Positions 28,593-37,400 of a DNA stretch of 64,000 bases are shown in pieces; within the stretch, counting starts at the first letter, position 1, and the number at the start of each line of letters is the position of its first letter. Below the pieces are notes generated by a model, which saw only the letters and a program-made list of their open reading frames with translations, made no database searches and had not been told where the DNA came from. A program made the translations under genes and the position numbers. Source of the stretch: Igneacidithiobacillus copahuensis (GTDB lineage: Bacteria > Pseudomonadota > Gammaproteobacteria > Acidithiobacillales > Acidithiobacillaceae); contig NZ_JAAXYO010000154.1 in assembly GCF_018854015.1 (NCBI RefSeq), positions 1 through 64,000 of the forward strand, in the 5' to 3' direction.

Positions 28593-28618
28593 CGAGTCCC
28601 GGCAAACACTGATACTTT
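28589..28618 (+). promoter_or_regulatory. Candidate promoter of tRNA-Val
   Basis: TTGACG (28589-28594) and TACTTT (28613-28618) are separated by 18 bp. The predicted start at about 28625 is 4 bases before the mature tRNA. Confidence 0.5.
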
Positions 28619-28628
28619 TGCCCGACTT

Positions 28629-28703
28629 AGGCGCGTAGCTCAGGGGGAGAGCGCTACCTTGACACGGTAGAGGTCGGCGGTTCGAAACCGCCCGTGCCTA
28701 CCA
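28629..28703 (+). tRNA. tRNA-Val (GAC anticodon)
   Basis: A 75-nt cloverleaf. The acceptor AGGCGCG pairs with CGTGCCT (one G-T). The anticodon stem CTACC/GGTAG encloses TTGACAC, so the anticodon is GAC. The T-arm is GGCGG/CCGCC with TTCGAAA. CCA is encoded at 28701-28703. Confidence 0.95.
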
Positions 28704-28709
28704 ACACCC

Positions 28710-28744
28710 GCACCAGAGGGGCCTGGCTCACTGGTGCTTTTTCT
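28710..28744 (+). terminator. Terminator after tRNA-Val
   Basis: The stem GCACCAG (28710-28716) / CTGGTGC (28731-28737) is followed by TTTTTCTTT. It lies between tRNA-Val and thrS, so thrS may depend partly on read-through or on its own promoter within this short gap. Confidence 0.7.
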
Positions 28745-28755
28745 TTGGAGAGGAT

Positions 28756-30687
28756 ATGCCCGAGATCCGTCTGCCGGATGGTTCTATACGTTCCTTTGCA
28801 GCGCCGCTGACGGGCGCGGAACTGGCGCGCGACATTGGCGCTGGTCTGGCCAAGGCAGCGCTGGCGTTGCGTGTTGATGGGCGCCTCTGTGATCTCGGTA
28901 CTCCTATCGACCACGATGCCGAGGTGAGTATCGTCACCAAAGACAGCCCGGAGGGGCTGGAGATTCTCCGGCACTCCACCGCGCATCTCCTGGCACAGGC
29001 GGTCAAGGAACTGTCTCCCGATGTGCAGGTAACCATCGGTCCGGTGATTGACAACGGCTTCTATTACGATTTTGCCGCACCCAAACCGTTTACGCCGGAA
29101 GATCTGGAGGCCATCAGTGCCAAAATGCGGGAGCTGGTGCAGGCCGATCTGCCGGTGCGACGGGAAGTCGTCGGTCGTGACGCGGCAATCGAGCGCTTCC
29201 ACGCCATGGGTGAGGAATACAAGGTCCAGATCATCCAGGACATTCCCGCGGGAGAGGAGCTGAGTCTCTATCATCAAGGGGATTTCGTTGATCTCTGCCG
29301 CGGTCCGCATGTGCCGCGCACCGGAATGCTCGGCGCGTTTGCGCTGCGCAGTGTGGCGGGTGCCTACTGGCGCGGCGACTCGCGTAATCCGATGCTGCAG
29401 CGGATTTACGGGACCGCCTGGGCAACGCAGAAAGATCTCGATGCCTTTTTGTTGCAGCAAGCTGAGGCCGAACGTCGCGATCATCGCAAGATTGGAACCG
29501 AACTCGAGCTCTTCTCGATTCAGGAAGATGCCGGCGGTGGCCTGGTCTTCTGGCACCCACAGGGATCGCGGGTGCGGCGGGTGATCGAGGATTTCTGGCG
29601 TGCCGCGCATATCGATGCTGGCTACGAACTTCTCTTTACCCCCCACATTGCGCATGAGGATCTCTGGTATACCTCTGGGCACAAGGACTTTTACGCCGAG
29701 TCCATGTTCCAGCCCATGGAGGACGAGGGTCAGCCGTATCAGCTCAAACCGATGAACTGTCCTTTCCATATCCTGGTATACAAGAGCAAGCTACGCTCCT
29801 ATCGCGAATTACCAATCCGTTGGGCGGAGCTCGGGACCGTATATCGCCACGAAATGTCGGGAGCCCTGCACGGCCTGATGCGGGTACGCGGTTTTACCCA
29901 GGATGACGCGCATATCTTTTGTCGGCCGGATCAGATCGAGGCGGAGATCGCCGGGGTGCTGGCATTGACTCAGCGCATTCTTGGCACTTTTGGCTTCGAT
30001 CGCTACGAGATCAATCTCTCGACGCGGCCAGAGGGTTCCGTCGGTAGCGACGAGATTTGGGAAAGCGCTACCAAGGCGCTGGAAGCTGCGTTGCAGCGGG
30101 CCGGTCTCGATTACCAGATCGACGCCGGTGGCGGCGCCTTCTATGGCCCCAAGATCGACCTCAAGATCGAAGACGCGATCGGCCGCAAGTGGCAATGCAG
30201 TACCATTCAGCTCGACTTCAATCTGCCCGAGCGCTTTGGTATGGAATATGTCGCGGAGGACAGTAGCCGGCAGGTGCCGATCATGATCCACCGCGCCATC
30301 TTGGGTTCGGTCGAACGGTTTTTTGGTGTGCTCATCGAGCATTACGAGGGCAAATTTCCCTTCTGGCTGGCGCCAACGCAGGTAGTGGTGGCGCCGATCA
30401 GCGAGCAGCACAGCGACTATGCCGAGCATGTGACCAGTCAATTGCACGCGCAAGGCCTGCGCGTAGAATCGGACTTGAGAAGCGAGAAGATCGGCTATAA
30501 AATACGCGCCCACACTTTGCGGCGGGTGCCATTCATGGCTATCGTCGGCGAGCGGGAAAAGAGCGAGGGTACGGTCAGCCTGCGGGATCGGAATGGCAAG
30601 GATCTTGGCGCCATCCCGCTGGAAATGTTGGGGAAGACTTTGCAACGCTTGGATACACGACGGCAGCAGGCCTTGGAACTGGCCTAG
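28756..30687 (+). CDS. thrS: Threonine-tRNA ligase ThrS
   Basis: A 643-residue class II synthetase. The N-terminal TGS domain (residues 1-60) and the editing domain with HSTAHLLAQAVKEL (HxxxH) and CRGPHVPRTG are seen. The catalytic core follows, with motif 2 TVYRHEMSGALHGLMRVRGFTQDDAH and the zinc Cys in PMNCPFHI. Motif 3 is around HRAILGSVERFFGVLIEH. The C-terminal anticodon-binding domain ends at about 640. ATG 28756 is preceded by GGAGAGG. It heads the thrS-infC-rpmI-rplT-pheST block. Confidence 0.97.
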   Translation: MPEIRLPDGSIRSFAAPLTGAELARDIGAGLAKAALALRVDGRLCDLGTPIDHDAEVSIVTKDSPEGLEILRHSTAHLLAQAVKELSPDVQVTIGPVIDNGFYYDFAAPKPFTPEDLEAISAKMRELVQADLPVRREVVGRDAAIERFHAMGEEYKVQIIQDIPAGEELSLYHQGDFVDLCRGPHVPRTGMLGAFALRSVAGAYWRGDSRNPMLQRIYGTAWATQKDLDAFLLQQAEAERRDHRKIGTELELFSIQEDAGGGLVFWHPQGSRVRRVIEDFWRAAHIDAGYELLFTPHIAHEDLWYTSGHKDFYAESMFQPMEDEGQPYQLKPMNCPFHILVYKSKLRSYRELPIRWAELGTVYRHEMSGALHGLMRVRGFTQDDAHIFCRPDQIEAEIAGVLALTQRILGTFGFDRYEINLSTRPEGSVGSDEIWESATKALEAALQRAGLDYQIDAGGGAFYGPKIDLKIEDAIGRKWQCSTIQLDFNLPERFGMEYVAEDSSRQVPIMIHRAILGSVERFFGVLIEHYEGKFPFWLAPTQVVVAPISEQHSDYAEHVTSQLHAQGLRVESDLRSEKIGYKIRAHTLRRVPFMAIVGEREKSEGTVSLRDRNGKDLGAIPLEMLGKTLQRLDTRRQQALELA

Positions 30688-30702
30688 GGGGAGGGTAGGG
30701 CA

Positions 30703-31221
30703 ATCGCGACGGAAAAAGAGATCCGCATCAATCGGGAAATTCTTGCGGCAAAGGTTCGGTTGATTGGGGACGAGGGAGAGCAGTTGGGTATCGTTCCCTT
30801 GCATGAGGCTCTTGCCGCTGCCGAAGAGGCGGATCTTGATCTTGTAGAGATCGCCCCGCAGGCCGTCCCCCCGGTCTGTCGGGTCATGGATTACGGAAAG
30901 TTTCGCTTTCAGGAAAGCAAGCGGCAGCACGAGGCGCGCAAGAAGCAGAAACAGAGCCAGGTCAAGGAGATCAAGTTTCGACCGCGCACGGACGATGCCG
31001 ATTACCAGATCAAGCTCCGCAACATCATCCGCTTTCTTGAGGATGGTGATCGAGCAAAGGTTACCCTGCGGTTTCGCGGGCGAGAAATGAGTCACCCGGA
31101 ATTGGGTATGGAATTGCTCAACCGGGTGGAAGCAGATTTGCAGGAAATGGGTGTGGTCGAGCAGCGGCCACGTATGGAAGGGCGGCAGATGGTCATGGTC
31201 ATCGCCCCCAAGAAGAAATAG
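30703..31221 (+). CDS. infC: Translation initiation factor IF-3 (AUC start)
   Basis: A 172-residue factor that binds the 30S subunit, blocks premature subunit joining and checks start-codon pairing. There is no ATG, GTG or TTG at the homologous N-terminus. ATC 30703 lies 8 bases after GGGGGAGG and gives ATEKEIRINREI, the expected IF3 start. The first ATG (30886) would delete a third of the N-domain, and TTG 30760 also removes conserved sequence. A rare AUY start is the basis of IF3 autoregulation in E. coli (AUU). The domains are N-terminal through about residue 80 (DYGKFRFQ), a basic linker, and C-terminal with KFRPRTDDADYQIKLRN. rpmI follows 10 bp later. Confidence 0.93.
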   Translation: MATEKEIRINREILAAKVRLIGDEGEQLGIVPLHEALAAAEEADLDLVEIAPQAVPPVCRVMDYGKFRFQESKRQHEARKKQKQSQVKEIKFRPRTDDADYQIKLRNIIRFLEDGDRAKVTLRFRGREMSHPELGMELLNRVEADLQEMGVVEQRPRMEGRQMVMVIAPKKK

Positions 31222-31231
31222 GAGAGGCAAG

Positions 31232-31429
31232 ATGCCGAAGATGAAGACCAATCGCGGGGCCGCCAAGCGTTTCAAGCGCACCGGCTCGGGGAAATTCAAG
31301 CACCGGCAGGCGTTCTTGAATCACATCCTCACCAAAAAAAGTACCAAGCGCAAGCGTCATCTGCGCCACACCCTGGTAACGTCTGGCAGTGAGCAGGCCG
31401 CATTGCGGCGTATGCTGCCCTACGTCTGA
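31232..31429 (+). CDS. rpmI: 50S ribosomal protein L35
   Basis: A 65-residue, very basic protein starting MPKMKTNRGAAKRFKRTGSG, the family N-terminus. HRQAFLNHILTKKSTKRKR is split across its centre. ATG 31232 is preceded by GGAGAGG; the frame upstream overlaps infC and is not used. It lies between infC and rplT as in most bacteria. Confidence 0.96.
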   Translation: MPKMKTNRGAAKRFKRTGSGKFKHRQAFLNHILTKKSTKRKRHLRHTLVTSGSEQAALRRMLPYV

Positions 31430-31447
31430 GTCAAAAGGAGTACCCAG

Positions 31448-31810
31448 ATGCCAAGAGTAAAACGGGGCGTTACCGCCCACGCCCGCCACAAGAAGGTTCT
31501 GGCGCGCGCCAAGGGCTTCCGTGGCCAGCGCAAGAGCAATTTCCGTATCGCCAATCAGGCGGTGATGAAGGCTTTGGTCTACGCCTATCGCGATCGCCGC
31601 ACCAAGAAGCGCGATTTCCGTAGTCTGTGGATCGTGCGTATCAATGCTGCGGCGCGTTCCGAGGGTTTGAGCTACAGCCGCTTCATCAACGGGTTGCAGC
31701 GGGCTGGTGTGAGTCTGGATCGTAAGGTCCTGGCCGATCTCGCTGTGCGGGACAAGGCAGCGTTCTCTCGCCTCGTTGCTGTCGCGAAGGGTCAGCAAGA
31801 CGCTGCTTGA
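31448..31810 (+). CDS. rplT: 50S ribosomal protein L20
   Basis: A 120-residue 23S rRNA-binding assembly protein. MPRVKRGVTAHARHKK and AKGFRGQRKSNFRIANQAV form the basic N-terminal extension. WIVRINAAARSEGLSYSRF starts the globular domain. AAGGAGT precedes the start. L20 often represses its own operon by binding the rpmI leader; no such leader structure was resolved here. Confidence 0.97.
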   Translation: MPRVKRGVTAHARHKKVLARAKGFRGQRKSNFRIANQAVMKALVYAYRDRRTKKRDFRSLWIVRINAAARSEGLSYSRFINGLQRAGVSLDRKVLADLAVRDKAAFSRLVAVAKGQQDAA

Positions 31811-31827
31811 GTCTGCGCAAGGAGGCT

Positions 31828-32856
31828 ATGGTGGAAAATGCAGTGTCCCCGGCCTCTGGCGCGGAGGTGGCGGAAGCCATCGCCAAGGTTCAGCAGCTCG
31901 CCGAGCTGGAGCAGCTACGCGTACAGTGGCTCGGGAAAAAGGGTTACCTGACCCGGGCAATGCAGGGCTTGGGAGCCCTGGATCCGGAGCAGCGGCGAGC
32001 GCGTGGAGCGGAGCTCAACGCGCAGAAAGAGGCGATCCAACAGCTGCTGGAGCAGCGGCGAGCGCAACTGGAAAATGAGCTGCTGCAGCAACGTTTGGCA
32101 AGCGAATCCGTGGATGTCAGCCTGCCCGGTCGTGATGCCGGGCGGGGCTCTCTGCATCCGGTACGCCAGACCCTGAACTGGATTGAAGACTATTTTTCTC
32201 GTCTCGGTTTTGAGGTTGCCGATGGGCCGGAACTCGAAGACGACTTTCACAATTTCACCGCCCTCAACATTCCCGAAGACCACCCGGCGCGGGCGATGCA
32301 TGATACCTTTTATCTCCAGGACGGACGGGTACTGCGAACCCATACCTCGCCGGTACAAATTCGTTATCTGGAGACGCATCAGCCGCCTTTGCGGATGATT
32401 GCGACGGGACGGGTTTATCGACGTGACTCGGACATTACCCATACACCGATGTTCCATCAGGTGGAGGGCCTCTATCTGGATGAGGGCGCGAGTTTTGCTG
32501 ACCTGCGCGGTCTGTTGGCCGACTTCCTGCAGGAATTCTTTGACAACGGCGCTTTGCCGGTACGATTTCGCCCCTCTTATTTTCCCTTTACCGAACCCTC
32601 GGCCGAGGTGGATGTGGGTTGTGTCATCTGTCACGGGAAAGGATGCCGGGTCTGCAAGGATACGGGCTGGCTGGAGGTTCTTGGCTGCGGCATGGTGCAT
32701 CCAGCGGTGCTGACGGCGGTAGATGTGGATCAGGAACGCTTCACGGGCTTTGCCTTTGGTCTGGGAGTGGAACGATTAACCATGCTGCGCTATGGCATTA
32801 ACGACCTGCGCCTCTTCTTCGAAAACGACTTGCGCTTTTTGCGCGAGTTTGTCTAG
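31828..32856 (+). CDS. pheS: Phenylalanine-tRNA ligase alpha subunit
   Basis: The 342-residue catalytic subunit of the alpha2beta2 enzyme. The N-terminal coiled-coil (about 10-95) is followed by the class II core: HPVRQTLNWIEDYFSRLGFEVADGPELE, TSPVQIRYLE, and RPSYFPFTEPSAEVDV before the GLGVERLTMLRYGI motif 3. The start is ambiguous: AAGGAGG lies 2 bases before ATG 31828 and 5 before GTG 31831. An in-frame TTG at 31807 overlapping rplT is also possible. pheT starts 8 bp downstream. Confidence 0.95.
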   Translation: MVENAVSPASGAEVAEAIAKVQQLAELEQLRVQWLGKKGYLTRAMQGLGALDPEQRRARGAELNAQKEAIQQLLEQRRAQLENELLQQRLASESVDVSLPGRDAGRGSLHPVRQTLNWIEDYFSRLGFEVADGPELEDDFHNFTALNIPEDHPARAMHDTFYLQDGRVLRTHTSPVQIRYLETHQPPLRMIATGRVYRRDSDITHTPMFHQVEGLYLDEGASFADLRGLLADFLQEFFDNGALPVRFRPSYFPFTEPSAEVDVGCVICHGKGCRVCKDTGWLEVLGCGMVHPAVLTAVDVDQERFTGFAFGLGVERLTMLRYGINDLRLFFENDLRFLREFV

Positions 32857-32864
32857 GGTACGTC

Positions 32865-35225
32865 ATGCGCGTTGCATTGGAGTGGTTGCGGGACTATCTC
32901 GACACCGAGCGCTCGGCGGCAGAGCTGGCCGATATCCTCAGCATGATTGGCCTTGAGGTCGAGGCGGTGGAGGACGCGGCCCCGGACTTTTCCGGAGTGC
33001 TGGTGGGTCACGTGCAGCGCGTCTGGGCGCATCCTGCCGCTGACAAGCTGCGAGTAGCGGAAGTCGATGTTGGTGCTGGGAGCAGCAGCCAGATTGTCTG
33101 TGGCGCAGCCAATCTGCGGCAGGGAATGCGGGTTGCCGCGGCGCTACCCGGTGCAACGCTCCCGCACATGGAGATTGCTGAGGCCGAACTACGCGGTGTG
33201 CGCTCGTCAGGGATGCTCTGCTCGGCTGTAGAGTTGGGCATTGACGATGGCAGCAGTGGCATTCTTGAACTGGATGCTGATGCCCCGGTTGGTATGGACC
33301 TGCGCGCTTACCTGCGTCTCGATGATCCGGTCTTTACCCTGGGCATCACCCCGAATCGGGGCGATGCCTTCTCAATTCTTGGGGTAGCGCGGGATCTGGC
33401 GGCGCGGTGTGCCGGTCGTTTCCTAGCACCGACCTTGCCGGTCGCTTCCTGGACGCCCCACGCGGGCAGCGCGCAGTTGGCGAATTCCTTGCCGATACGC
33501 ATCAGCGATGCGGCTCGGGACGCCTGTGGCAGCTATTCTGCATTGCAGCTAGACACGCTGCCGCAGCGCCTGCCAGACCGTTGGCGTGAACGCCTGCGGC
33601 GTGGCGGGCAAAAAAGTATTGCGCCTATGGTAGATTGGCTGAATGTGTGGATGCTGGCGCTAGGACAGCCCATGCATGCCTTTGATGCCGAAAAAATTCA
33701 GGGGGGGATCGAGGTGCGTTGGGCGCGCTCGGGAGAAATACTCGATGCCCTCGACGGCCGTGATCTTCCTCTCGACGATGACATGCTGGTGATCGCCGAT
33801 GCGGCTGGCCCCGTGGCCCTGGCGGGGATCATCGGCGGGCGTCGTACAGCTGTATCCGCCAGCACTCGCTCGGTATTGTTGGAGGCGGCGTATTTTGCGG
33901 CGCGCGCCGTGCAGGGGCGTGCCCGTCGCTTGGGATTGCAGACCGAAGCGGCGCAACGCTATGAGCGGGGTGTGGACTTTCGCCTGGCGCTGCCGGCGGC
34001 CCTTGCGCTGGTCGAGCAGTGCGACGTGCGCTGTGCGGCGGGGGCGACGGCGCTGGGCACAGAACCCAGGTTGTCGGAAATTCGCCTGCGGCCACAGCGC
34101 ATTGCTCGGGTCTTGGGTACGGTGATCGCCGCAGAGACGGTGGTCCAGCAGCTCCAGGCTTTGGGCTGCGGGCTCCGCAGCGAGGGCGAGGATCATCTGG
34201 TACTGCCCCCCAGCCATCGCTACGACCTGCGCATCGAGGCGGATCTCATCGAAGAGCTCGGTCGCCTGACAGGCTATGAACATCTGCCAACCCGGCGACC
34301 GCAAGCCATCCTTCGTCCTTTGCGGAGCACAGGTAGGCATCGGCGTGCCTTGATGGCTTTGCTCAGTGCCCGTGGATACAGCGAGATCATCAGCTATAGC
34401 TTCATTGCTCCAGAACTGCAGGCGCAGTTCTACCCTGGAATAGGGTCTCCGGTGCTGCAGAACCCCATTTCCGCCGATATGGCCGTCATGCGTGCGGGAA
34501 TCTGGCCGGGACTTTTGCAGACCTTACACTTCAATCGCAACCGGCAGCAGGATCGCCAGCGCTTCTTTGAGATCGGGCGAGTCTTTACGGATCAGACGCA
34601 GCGCCTGCAAATAGCCGGTGCGTTGTTGGGTGCAGCCAAGGCAGAGTCCTGGCTGGAGAAAGCCCGAGCCAGTGATTTCTTCGATCTCAAGGGTGACGTC
34701 GAGGCCGTGCTCGGACTCTGGCCGCAGCGCCGCTTCCGTTTTGCCAAGGTTGCCGACCCAGCCTTGCACCCCGGGCAAAGTGCCGAGATTTTCTGGGGCG
34801 AGCGTGCGGTAGGACGCCTTGGCGCCCTGCATCCCCAGCTTGCAGAGCGCTATGATTTTGCGGAGTCCGTTTGGCTCTTTGCCCTGGATCTCGAAATATT
34901 GTTGGAAGCATCAGAGTTGCCGCGTTTTCAGCCGTTGTCTCCATTTCCTTCAGTGCGCCGCGACCTCGCCTTGTTGGTGCCCGAGAACTTGACTGCGGGC
35001 GATGTTCTGGCAGTTTTGGCTGCGGCGGAATCGTCTATATTGCAGGAAGTGTCCGTGTTTGACAGGTATATTGGCAAAAACCTCCCGGAAGGGCAGGTTG
35101 GTTTGGGGATACGTTTGCAGTTTCAGGGGCAAACGAGCACTCTGACAGAAGCACAGGTACAGGAAGAAGTGGATCGGCTTTTGCGTGCGCTGCAACAGGT
35201 CGCTCCCATTGCGTTGCGCAACTAG
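32865..35225 (+). CDS. pheT: Phenylalanine-tRNA ligase beta subunit
   Basis: A 786-residue tRNA-binding and editing subunit. The EMAP-like tRNA-binding domain (about 40-150) has HPAADKLRVAEVDVG. The B3/B4 editing domain has PNRGDAFSILGVARDLAA. The B5 domain has RYDLRIEADLIEELGRLTGYEHLP. The degenerate class II core and the C-terminal ferredoxin-fold anticodon domain (FPSVRRDLALLVPE) complete it. The length is typical. ihfA follows 9 bp later. Confidence 0.96.
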   Translation: MRVALEWLRDYLDTERSAAELADILSMIGLEVEAVEDAAPDFSGVLVGHVQRVWAHPAADKLRVAEVDVGAGSSSQIVCGAANLRQGMRVAAALPGATLPHMEIAEAELRGVRSSGMLCSAVELGIDDGSSGILELDADAPVGMDLRAYLRLDDPVFTLGITPNRGDAFSILGVARDLAARCAGRFLAPTLPVASWTPHAGSAQLANSLPIRISDAARDACGSYSALQLDTLPQRLPDRWRERLRRGGQKSIAPMVDWLNVWMLALGQPMHAFDAEKIQGGIEVRWARSGEILDALDGRDLPLDDDMLVIADAAGPVALAGIIGGRRTAVSASTRSVLLEAAYFAARAVQGRARRLGLQTEAAQRYERGVDFRLALPAALALVEQCDVRCAAGATALGTEPRLSEIRLRPQRIARVLGTVIAAETVVQQLQALGCGLRSEGEDHLVLPPSHRYDLRIEADLIEELGRLTGYEHLPTRRPQAILRPLRSTGRHRRALMALLSARGYSEIISYSFIAPELQAQFYPGIGSPVLQNPISADMAVMRAGIWPGLLQTLHFNRNRQQDRQRFFEIGRVFTDQTQRLQIAGALLGAAKAESWLEKARASDFFDLKGDVEAVLGLWPQRRFRFAKVADPALHPGQSAEIFWGERAVGRLGALHPQLAERYDFAESVWLFALDLEILLEASELPRFQPLSPFPSVRRDLALLVPENLTAGDVLAVLAAAESSILQEVSVFDRYIGKNLPEGQVGLGIRLQFQGQTSTLTEAQVQEEVDRLLRALQQVAPIALRN

Positions 35226-35234
35226 AGGTGAAAA

Positions 35235-35531
35235 ATGGCAGTAACAAAAGCAGAAATCGTCGACATGCTCTTTTCGACCATGGGTCTCAACAAGCGCGAG
35301 GCCAAAAGTGTCACGGAGTCCTTTTTTGAGGGTATCCGCGAGACCTTGGCGAAAGGGGAAGAGGTTAAACTCTCAGGTTTTGGTAATTTTTCCCTGCGTG
35401 AAAAGAATCCGCGTCCGGGCCGCAATCCGAAGACGGGCATCGAAATCACCATTACCGCACGGCGCGTGGTGACCTTTCATCCCAGCCAGAAGCTCAAGGC
35501 GTATGTAAATGGCGATGGAGCCAGGGAGTAG
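35235..35531 (+). CDS. ihfA: Integration host factor alpha subunit
   Basis: A 98-residue DNA-bending protein of the HU/IHF family. LNKREAKSVTESFFEGIRETLAKGEEVKLSGFGNF is the dimer core. RPGRNPKTGIEITITARRVVTFHPSQKLK is the DNA-wrapping arm with the Pro tip. Its place after pheT is the standard ihfA locus, supporting alpha rather than HU. IHF may also serve the integrase encoded just downstream. It overlaps the next gene by 23 bases. Confidence 0.95.
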   Translation: MAVTKAEIVDMLFSTMGLNKREAKSVTESFFEGIRETLAKGEEVKLSGFGNFSLREKNPRPGRNPKTGIEITITARRVVTFHPSQKLKAYVNGDGARE

Positions 35532-35952
35532 GTCCAAACTAGCTAAGACCCTGCCGGCGCTGCCTGAAATCCCGGAAAAACAGTATTTTTCCATCAGTGA
35601 GGCAGCGACGCTCTGCGGGGTCAAAGCGCATGTGCTGCGCTATTGGGAGCAGGAATTTCCTCAGCTCCGTCCCCTGAAGCGACGGGGCAATCGCCGCTAC
35701 TACCAAAAACATGATCTACTCCTGGTGCGGCAGATTCGCTCCCTCCTATACGGAGAGGGTTTTACCATCCACGGCGCGCGCGAGAGGATTGGCCAAGCAG
35801 TGCGCAACGATGGTCATTCTCCGCAGCTCGTCTTGGATATCGAGGTGGAAGACGATGCCCGCGAGTGCTCTCCGCAGCATTGGCGGCAGCGCCTCCAGAC
35901 TTTGCGGCGGGAGCTGGAGCTGCTACGGAACCTCTGCGTGCGCAGCGATTGA
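35509..35952 (+). CDS. MerR-family transcriptional regulator
   Basis: A 147-residue protein with an N-terminal MerR winged helix: YFSISEAATLCGVKAHVLRYWEQEFPQLRP (about 25-54) then RRGNRRYYQKHDL. The C-terminal half is a predicted helical dimerisation region without the Cys residues of metal-sensing MerR members, so the inducer is unknown. Genes of this type lie directly after ihfA in many proteobacteria, so it is core rather than island. It may start at ATG 35509 within ihfA. Confidence 0.88.
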   Translation: MAMEPGSRSKLAKTLPALPEIPEKQYFSISEAATLCGVKAHVLRYWEQEFPQLRPLKRRGNRRYYQKHDLLLVRQIRSLLYGEGFTIHGARERIGQAVRNDGHSPQLVLDIEVEDDARECSPQHWRQRLQTLRRELELLRNLCVRSD

Positions 35953-35977
35953 CCGCTGCGAAGAATCTGCGTACTCT
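35949..35977 (+). promoter_or_regulatory. Candidate promoter of tRNA-Pro
   Basis: TTGACC (35949-35954) and TACTCT (35972-35977) are separated by 17 bp. The predicted start is at about 35984, 4 bases before the tRNA. The -35 box overlaps the merR stop codon. Confidence 0.6.
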
Positions 35978-35987
35978 GTGCAACTCG

Positions 35988-36065
<78 letters not shown>

Positions 36066-36078
36066 TTAAATCAATGTG

Positions 36079-37125
36079 TTAGGATGTTTTCGCTGATTCG
36101 TTCTTGGGCTTGTCTAAAACAATGTCTAAAACTTTCGCGGCACTCCTGACCCGACGAATCGTCTTGCTCTTGATGTAGTCCTCCGTCTGCTTCTGGGTTT
36201 TGTGCCCAAGAAGAGACTGAATCTGATGCACATGGGCATTGAGGTTGTCCATGTCCGTGGCGACTTTGCCGCGTATGTCATGAAAGTGAAAATCGTGAAT
36301 GCCAGCCTTGGCTCGTGCCCTGGCAAACATGGTTTCAAAGCCGTCTTTGGTGTATGGCTTACCGTGAAGATTGCTAACGATATACAGACTGCGCAGCTTT
36401 CCATCCTTTCGTGCTCTTTGTATGACATCCAGCAATTCCGGACCCATCTCGATGGCGATCCTGGTTTTGGTCTTGTGTTGTTCGACCATGATGCATCCAT
36501 CCTGAACATCGCTCCAGCGCATGTTGAGCACGTCCGACAGTCGTTGACCTGTGTAGTAGGCCAGTTCCATGGCAATCTGCACGGAAAATGGAGCTACCCG
36601 AAGCACGGCGGCAAACTCAGCGTCCGTAATATACCGATCACGCACTTTATGCGGATTTTTCTCCACTCCACGGCAGGGATTGCTTTTGGCAAAGCCCCAT
36701 CGCATCGCCTTTGTGAACACGTGAGATAAAAGGGAAATCTCCCTGTTGGCCGCAACGGGAGCCTCGCGCCCACGCCGGTCCAGATATTCTCCGATATGAG
36801 ATGGCTGAATCTCATCCGGCACCATTTTGCCAAAAACAGCCGCCAAGGTTTTTAACTGCCGCATCTGCTCCTGTTGAGTCTTGATGGCCTTGCCTGGAAG
36901 TACATCACGGATATACCGATCCATAAGTCTCTGCATGATCAAGACACTGGATTCCAGAATCGGAATCTCGCCGGCCTCCAGGCGCGCCCAGGTTTTGCGC
37001 GCCTCGTTCTCGTCCTTTCCAAGGGGAATCCACTTGTTCCTTGCCACGTACCAGTACTGGCCGTTCTTGTAATACATCCGGCGTGGCAGGTGCAGATTCG
37101 TTTTTCTTGGGCGTCCCATAGGCAT
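36079..37125 (-). CDS. Tyrosine recombinase/integrase of the island
   Basis: A 348-residue phage-type integrase. The core-binding SAM-like domain is at about 60-155. The catalytic domain has Arg195 (TGQRLSDVL), Lys near 218-220 (QHKTKT), His282-xx-Arg285 (FHDIRGK), His308 (LLGHKT) and the nucleophile Tyr317 (TEDYI). HDIRG differs from the more common HDLRHT but keeps both catalytic residues. It reads towards tRNA-Pro, ending 15 bases from it, the usual layout of integrases using a tRNA 3' end. ATG 37125 gives MPMGRPRKTNLHL. Confidence 0.93.
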   Translation of the reverse strand: MPMGRPRKTNLHLPRRMYYKNGQYWYVARNKWIPLGKDENEARKTWARLEAGEIPILESSVLIMQRLMDRYIRDVLPGKAIKTQQEQMRQLKTLAAVFGKMVPDEIQPSHIGEYLDRRGREAPVAANREISLLSHVFTKAMRWGFAKSNPCRGVEKNPHKVRDRYITDAEFAAVLRVAPFSVQIAMELAYYTGQRLSDVLNMRWSDVQDGCIMVEQHKTKTRIAIEMGPELLDVIQRARKDGKLRSLYIVSNLHGKPYTKDGFETMFARARAKAGIHDFHFHDIRGKVATDMDNLNAHVHQIQSLLGHKTQKQTEDYIKSKTIRRVRSAAKVLDIVLDKPKNESAKTS

Positions 37126-37127
37126 GA

Positions 37128-37388
37128 CTATACCCTCAATTTATCGGAATGTGGTCGCTTCCCCGCGCTTGTCGAAGCCTGCTCCAAAGCAGACCAGTTT
37201 GGTCCGGTCACTTCCTGGTGCTTCTGACGATCACCGCCATTGATGGCGCTTTCCAACTGATCATCAGTAATGTAGGCCTCGCGTCCCGCCCTCTTGGGTT
37301 CTATGCCCAAGGCGCGCAATCGGCGTAAGGCCGTAGGCCAGCTACACCCACCCAGTTTCTCGCGGATCATATCCCTCGTGAGTAACAT
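37128..37388 (-). CDS. Small putative DNA-binding protein, possible excisionase
   Basis: An 86-residue protein beginning MLLTRDMIREKLGGCSWPTALRRLRALGIEP, which looks like a winged-helix or MerR/Xis-like DNA-binding fold. AGREAYITDDQLESAI then follows. The start has AGGAGGG nine bases upstream. It ends 2 bases before the integrase start on the same strand, so the two are co-expressed. Position next to integrase suggests a recombination directionality factor, but sequence support is only general. Confidence 0.6.
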   Translation of the reverse strand: MLLTRDMIREKLGGCSWPTALRRLRALGIEPKRAGREAYITDDQLESAINGGDRQKHQEVTGPNWSALEQASTSAGKRPHSDKLRV

Positions 37389-37400
37389 CGTTGTCCCTCC

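Noticed and set aside
30760..31221. infC starting at TTG 30760
   Set aside because: It removes the conserved KEIRINREI start of IF3 and has no ribosome site; ATC 30703 has both.
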